Assembly (NCBI GenBank): GCA_946479335.1
Contig: CAMLFP010000087.1
Span: 1-16,365 of the forward strand
Origin: an uncultured Archangium sp.
GTDB taxonomy: Bacteria > Myxococcota > Myxococcia > Myxococcales > Myxococcaceae
Direction: 5' to 3'
DNA length: 16,365 bases
Below are positions 12,875-16,365 of the stretch, in pieces. A program made the position numbers and the translations under genes. Position 1 is the stretch's first letter, and each line of letters opens with the position of its first letter. Under the pieces are notes generated by a model. The model saw nothing but the letters and a program-made list of their open reading frames with translations, searched no databases and was not told the origin of the DNA.

Positions 12875-14053
12875 ATGAATCGCAACGTGAACGTCCTCGG
12901 AGTCGGAATGGTGAAGTTCCAGAAGCCCGGCGCCAGCGATGGCTACGAGGTGATGGCCAACGGCGCCATCAAGGAGGCACTCAAGGACGCCGCCATCGAC
13001 TGGAAGTTCGTCGAGCAGGCGTACGCGGGCTACGTGTACGGCGACTCCACCTGCGGGCAGCGCGCGGTCTATTCCATCGCGCCGACCGGCATCCCCGTCA
13101 TCAACGTGAACAACAACTGCTCCACCGGCAGCACCGCGCTGTGGCTCGCGCGGCAGGCCGTTGAGGGCGGCATGGCGGAGTGCGTGTTGGCCGTCGGCTT
13201 CGAGCAGATGCAGAAAGGCGCGCTGCAGACGCAGTGGCAGGACCGCACCAACCCGCTCGAGGCGTTCGTCAACGTGATGAATGAGCAGCAGGGTTTCAAC
13301 TCTGCGCCTCCCGCCGCGCAGATGTTCGGCGGCGCCGGCCGCGAGTACCGCTGGCGGCATGGCACCAAGCGCGAGACCTTCGCGAAGATTTCGGAGAAGG
13401 CGCGCAAGCACGCCTCGAAGAACCCGTACGCGTTGTTCCGCGAGGTGCTGTCGGTCGAGCAGATTCTGGCGAACGACGAGGTGTTCGACCCGTTGACGCG
13501 TTTCCAGTGTTGCCCGCCGACGTGCGGCGCGGCGGCCGCGATTCTGTGCAGCGACGACTTCGCCCGGCGCCACAACCTCAAGCCCGCGGTGCGCATCGCC
13601 GGGCAGACCATGAAGACCGATTTCCCCTCGAGCTTCGGGCAGTCGATGATCTCCATGGTGGGGTTCGACATGGCGAAGGCCGCCGCGAACGAGCTCTACG
13701 AGAAGACCGGCATCGGGCCGAAGGACGTGCAGGTCGTCGAGCTCCACGACTGCTTCACCGCGAACGAGCTGCTCACCTACGAAGCGATTGGCCTCTGCCC
13801 CGAGGGTGGCGCGGAGAAGTTCATCACCGAAGACGACAACACCTACGGCGGCAAGTTCGTCGTCAACCCGTCGGGCGGCCTGCTCTCGAAGGGGCACCCG
13901 CTGGGCGCGACCGGCCTCGCGCAGTGCACCGAGCTGGTGTGGCACCTCCGCGGGAGCGCCGGTGAGCGCCAGGTCGAGGGCGCGCGGCACGCGCTGCAGC
14001 ACAACCTCGGTCTCGGCGGCGCGTGCGTGATGACGATGTACGCTCGCAACTGA
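12875..14053 (+). CDS. SCP-x-type thiolase (3-ketoacyl-CoA thiolase-like lipid-transfer protein)
   Basis: This 392-residue protein matches the thiolase part of sterol carrier protein x. Nucleophilic Cys82 lies in NVNNNCSTGSTAL; His291 in the SCP2-thiolase motif VELHDCFTANELLTYEA; His341 in GGLLSKGHPLGATG; and Cys384 in LGLGGACV. In the peroxisome, SCP-x cleaves 3-ketoacyl-CoA, notably of branched and sterol side chains, and carries an SCP2 domain fused to its C-terminus. Here that domain is absent, and SCP2 copies are found on the preceding multifunctional enzyme. ATG 12875 lies 11 bases after that gene, with AAAGG between them, so the two are co-transcribed. Related bacterial thiolases act on steroid side chains. 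The exact substrate cannot be told from sequence. Confidence 0.92.
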   Translation: MNRNVNVLGVGMVKFQKPGASDGYEVMANGAIKEALKDAAIDWKFVEQAYAGYVYGDSTCGQRAVYSIAPTGIPVINVNNNCSTGSTALWLARQAVEGGMAECVLAVGFEQMQKGALQTQWQDRTNPLEAFVNVMNEQQGFNSAPPAAQMFGGAGREYRWRHGTKRETFAKISEKARKHASKNPYALFREVLSVEQILANDEVFDPLTRFQCCPPTCGAAAAILCSDDFARRHNLKPAVRIAGQTMKTDFPSSFGQSMISMVGFDMAKAAANELYEKTGIGPKDVQVVELHDCFTANELLTYEAIGLCPEGGAEKFITEDDNTYGGKFVVNPSGGLLSKGHPLGATGLAQCTELVWHLRGSAGERQVEGARHALQHNLGLGGACVMTMYARN

Positions 14054-14679
14054 TGACGAACCGCGACGCGCGGCTGCCACTCATGCTGGGCGCGGTGCTC
14101 CTCGGAGTCTTCGCGCTCACGCTCTTCACCACGCCTGAAGGCAAGCTCAATTGGCTGCTCGAGGTCGGGCCCGGCCTCGTCGGCATGGTGGCGCTCGCCG
14201 CGACGTGGAAGCGCTTCCCGATGACGCGCTTCATCTACGTCGCGGTCTTCGTGCACATCCTCATCCTCGTGTACGGCGGGTACTACACGTACGCGAAGGC
14301 GCCGCTGGGCGAATGGGCGAAGCACGCCTTCGGCTGGAGCCGCAACAACTACGACAAGCTCGGCCACTTCGCGTTCGGCTTCTTCCCGGTGTTCATCGTG
14401 CGCGAGGTGTTGCTGCGCAAGACGAAGCTGGAGCGCAACGGCTGGCTCATCTTCATCCTCCTCAACGTCATCTTCGGCTTCGCGGCGCTGTACGAATTGT
14501 TCGAGTGGGCCGCGGCGCTGATGCTCGACCCGGCCGGCGGCGACGCCTTCCTCGGCACGCAGGGCGATGTGTGGGATGCACAGAGTGACATGCTCTTCGC
14601 GGGCCTCGGCGCCGCCATCGGGCTCGCCACGTTGACGCGGGTGCACGACCGTGAACTCGCGCGCCTCGACTCCGCATAG
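14053..14679 (+). CDS. DUF2238 (YjdF-like) integral membrane protein
   Basis: A 208-residue protein with six hydrophobic segments. Diagnostic motifs are DKLGHFAFGFFPVFIVRE (Asp101, His105), YELFEW (147-152) and GTQGDVWDAQSDM (168-180), which match the DUF2238/YjdF family of inner-membrane proteins with conserved acidic, His and Gln residues. Their function is not established. ATG 14053 shares one base with the thiolase stop (TGATG), showing coupled expression with the beta-oxidation genes; a start further upstream inside the thiolase gene is less likely. The link to lipid metabolism is only positional. Confidence 0.82.
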   Translation: MTNRDARLPLMLGAVLLGVFALTLFTTPEGKLNWLLEVGPGLVGMVALAATWKRFPMTRFIYVAVFVHILILVYGGYYTYAKAPLGEWAKHAFGWSRNNYDKLGHFAFGFFPVFIVREVLLRKTKLERNGWLIFILLNVIFGFAALYELFEWAAALMLDPAGGDAFLGTQGDVWDAQSDMLFAGLGAAIGLATLTRVHDRELARLDSA

Positions 14680-14690
14680 GCTCCCGCGCC

Positions 14691-15782
14691 ATGCGTTGGG
14701 GGATCGCTGGCGTACTCGCGCTGCACGGGCTCATTCACGTGTTGGGCTTCGTCAAGGCGTTCGACCTCGCGAAGCTCGACGCACTCAAGCGGCCCATCTC
14801 GCGACCGATGGGCATCGCGTGGTTGCTGGCGGCAGCGCTCATCATCGCGACCGCGCTGCTGCCCGCCACGTCGTGGTCGTGGCTGCTCGCCACTGCGGCG
14901 CTCATCGTCTCGCAGCTCGTCATCTCGCGCAGCTGGAGCGACGCCAGGTTCGGCACGCTGGCCAACGTCGTGCTGCTGCTCGTCGCGGTGCACGCCGCGT
15001 TCGCGACCGGCCCCTTCGGGCTCCGCGCAGAATACCGCCGCGCCGTGGAAGACGAGGCGCGCCGCCCGCGAGAACCAGGCGTGGTGACCGAGGCCGACCT
15101 CGCGAAGTTGCCGGAGCCGGTACAGCGCTACCTCCGCGTCGCTGGCGTCGTCGGCAAGCCGCGCGTCTCACGCTTCACCGCGAGGTGGACCGGCCGCATG
15201 CGCGGCGGCCCCGACGACCCATGGATGGACTTCACCGCCGAGCAACACAACTTCTACGGCGAGAACCCCAGCCGGCTCTTCTTCATGAACGCCACGATGA
15301 AGGGGCTGCCGGTCGACGTCTTCCATCGCTTCGTCGGCGACGCGGCGACCTTCCGCGTGCGGGTGCTGTCGCTCTTCCAGGTCACCGACGCGCAGGGCCC
15401 GGAGATGACGCGCTCGGAGACCGTGACGCTGCTCAACGACCTGTGCCTGCTCGCGCCCGCGCGGCTCATCGACCCGGCGCTGACGTGGGACGCGCTCGAC
15501 GCCACGCACGCGCGCGTCCACTTCACCCGCGGCGGCCAGACCGTCAGCGCGGAGCTGGTGTTCAGCGAGGCCGGCGAGCTCATCGACTTCATCTCCGATG
15601 ACCGGCGGCAGGCGTCGAGCGACGGCACGACCTTCACGCCGCTGCGCTGGCGCACGCCCCTGCGCGACTACCGCGACTTCGACGGCGGCCACCTCGCGTC
15701 GTACGGAGAAGCACGCTGGGTCACGCCGACCGGCGACTACGCGTACGGCGAATTCCACCTCCAGACCGTCGAACTCGAATGA
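14691..15782 (+). CDS. DUF6544-like protein with N-terminal membrane helices
   Basis: A 363-residue protein: residues 1-115 hold about four hydrophobic helices (MRWGIAGVLALHGLIHVLGF...), and the rest is a soluble domain. The segment LPEPVQRYLRVAGVVGKP starting at residue 140, then RFTARWTGRMR and PWMDFTAEQHNFY, is the pattern of the DUF6544 family, which has no established function. The soluble part is rich in beta strands with paired aromatic residues and might bind a lipid or small ligand, but that is a guess. The start ATG is 11 bases after the preceding gene, and its stop overlaps the next start (ATGA at 15779-15782), so it belongs to the same transcript. Confidence 0.75.
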   Translation: MRWGIAGVLALHGLIHVLGFVKAFDLAKLDALKRPISRPMGIAWLLAAALIIATALLPATSWSWLLATAALIVSQLVISRSWSDARFGTLANVVLLLVAVHAAFATGPFGLRAEYRRAVEDEARRPREPGVVTEADLAKLPEPVQRYLRVAGVVGKPRVSRFTARWTGRMRGGPDDPWMDFTAEQHNFYGENPSRLFFMNATMKGLPVDVFHRFVGDAATFRVRVLSLFQVTDAQGPEMTRSETVTLLNDLCLLAPARLIDPALTWDALDATHARVHFTRGGQTVSAELVFSEAGELIDFISDDRRQASSDGTTFTPLRWRTPLRDYRDFDGGHLASYGEARWVTPTGDYAYGEFHLQTVELE

Positions 15783-16174
15783 AGCACGTGCGCGGAGCCC
15801 TCGTGGTGGTGAGCCTCTTCAACGCGCTCGCGGCGCTCGGCGGCGGCGTCAGCCTGCTGCTCCCCGGCGCGGCGGGCGTGCCCTTGAGCAGCATCGAAGG
15901 CGCCGGCTTCTCGAGCTTCCTCGTGCCCGCGCTGTTGCTGCTCCTCGTCATCGGCGGCACGCAGACGCTGGCGGCGGTGACCGCGCTGCGCCGCGCGCGA
16001 CACTGGCTCTTCTGGAACGCCTTCGCCGGCTTCGCCCTCGTCATCTGGGTCTTCGTGGAGCTCGCCATCATGGGCGCGTACTCGTTCCTCCACGGCGTGT
16101 GCTTCGGCAGCGGGCTGCTGCAGCTCATCGGCGTGCTGCTGCGGCTCGACGTGTGGGGCGACCCGAAGGCGTGA
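15779..16174 (+). CDS. Small four-helix membrane protein of unknown function
   Basis: A 131-residue hydrophobic protein with about four membrane segments (ALVVVSLFNALAALGGGVSLLL; FLVPALLLLLVIGGTQTLAAV; FWNAFAGFALVIWVFVEL; FGSGLLQLIGVLL). The acidic residue in VFVELAIMG and the pattern VGGTQ-like GGTQTLAA are seen in small uncharacterised membrane proteins, but I cannot name a family. ATG 15779 overlaps the preceding stop, so it is translationally coupled to the DUF6544-like gene. It is the last complete gene of the co-directional block; the 78 bp after it hold no clear terminator. Confidence 0.7.
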   Translation: MKHVRGALVVVSLFNALAALGGGVSLLLPGAAGVPLSSIEGAGFSSFLVPALLLLLVIGGTQTLAAVTALRRARHWLFWNAFAGFALVIWVFVELAIMGAYSFLHGVCFGSGLLQLIGVLLRLDVWGDPKA

Positions 16175-16252
16175 CCGACCCCGGGTTGCGCCGCGCCGAC
16201 CGGTGTGCGATTGGCACTCACACACACGCTGCACCTCTCGGGGGAATCAGAC

Positions 16253-16365
16253 ATGACGACCAAGAAGCCGACGAAGAAGACCACCACCGGCGCGAAGACC
16301 GCCAAGACCACCGCGCCGATGGAGACGCGCGCGAAGGCGGAGCCGAAGCCCGCCGCGAAGGTCGA
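16253..16365 (+). CDS. N-terminus of a Lys/Ala/Thr-rich protein, cut by the window end
   Basis: The frame from ATG 16253 runs open to the last base and gives 37 residues dominated by Lys, Thr, Ala and Pro (MTTKKPTKKTTTGAKTAK...). GGGGGA at 16240-16245 precedes the start at a proper distance. Such tails are disordered and basic, as in histone H1-like or nucleoid-associated proteins or phasin-like proteins, but the folded part lies outside the window, so no function is assigned. Confidence 0.6.
   Translation, partial: MTTKKPTKKTTTGAKTAKTTAPMETRAKAEPKPAAKV

Noticed and set aside
16211..16232. TGGCAC followed by TGC resembling a sigma-54 promoter before the last gene
   Set aside because: The distance between the GG and the GC elements is 17 bases where the -24/-12 pattern requires 11, so it does not fit.
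1..16365. Search for tRNA, rRNA, CRISPR arrays, transposases, integrases and phage genes
   Set aside because: I saw no convincing example; the only repeats are the SCP2 units, the REP-like copies and the palindromes listed.

Overview
The window is very GC-rich, densely coded bacterial DNA, most likely from a member of the Myxococcota (formerly Deltaproteobacteria). Supporting signs are two short secreted proteins ending in a Cys + hydrophobic stretch + Arg/Lys cluster (MYXO-CTERM-like sorting tail), strong G/C bias at third codon positions, frequent GTG starts, and a gene content of membrane and lipid-metabolism proteins typical of that phylum. No rRNA, tRNA, CRISPR array, transposase or phage gene was seen.

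Layout. 1-429: C-terminal end of a membrane protein, probably a prepilin peptidase; its frame stays open through a REP-like palindromic repeat to the window edge. 434-1870 (-): GT-C type membrane glycosyltransferase. 1923-3032 (+): proB, glutamate 5-kinase, followed by a likely terminator. 3126-5847 (+): a tightly overlapping six-gene operon with a small unknown protein, three tandem paralogous Cys-rich secreted proteins, a histidine-bearing multi-pass membrane protein whose 5' end carries a 49-bp palindrome, and a small membrane protein. 5848-7440 (-): GAF-type sensor fused to a class III (Thr-type, IIIb) adenylate cyclase. 7503-7796 (+): small secreted eight-Cys protein. 7891-8865 (-): double LysM protein fused to a glycerophosphodiesterase-like domain. 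8902-9794 (-): translationally coupled winged-helix regulator and nucleotidyltransferase (AbiE-like arrangement) behind a four-half-site operator.

9933-16174 (+): a co-directional block headed by a 976-residue enzyme with the domain order of the eukaryotic peroxisomal multifunctional enzyme type 2 (D-3-hydroxyacyl-CoA dehydrogenase, hydratase 2, SCP2), but with three SCP2 domains. It is followed 11 bp later by an SCP-x-type thiolase. Together they could carry out the hydration, dehydrogenation and thiolysis steps of beta-oxidation of acyl-CoA. Three membrane proteins follow (DUF2238/YjdF-like, DUF6544-like, unknown). A Lys/Ala/Thr-rich protein starts at 16253 and runs off the end.

The main points of interest are the peroxisome-like beta-oxidation locus with recent SCP2 duplication and a REP-like element translated in frame as an interdomain linker; the Cys-rich paralog operon, where a sorting-signal codon pair doubles as the next gene's ribosome binding site; and the helically phased operator of the regulator/nucleotidyltransferase pair.
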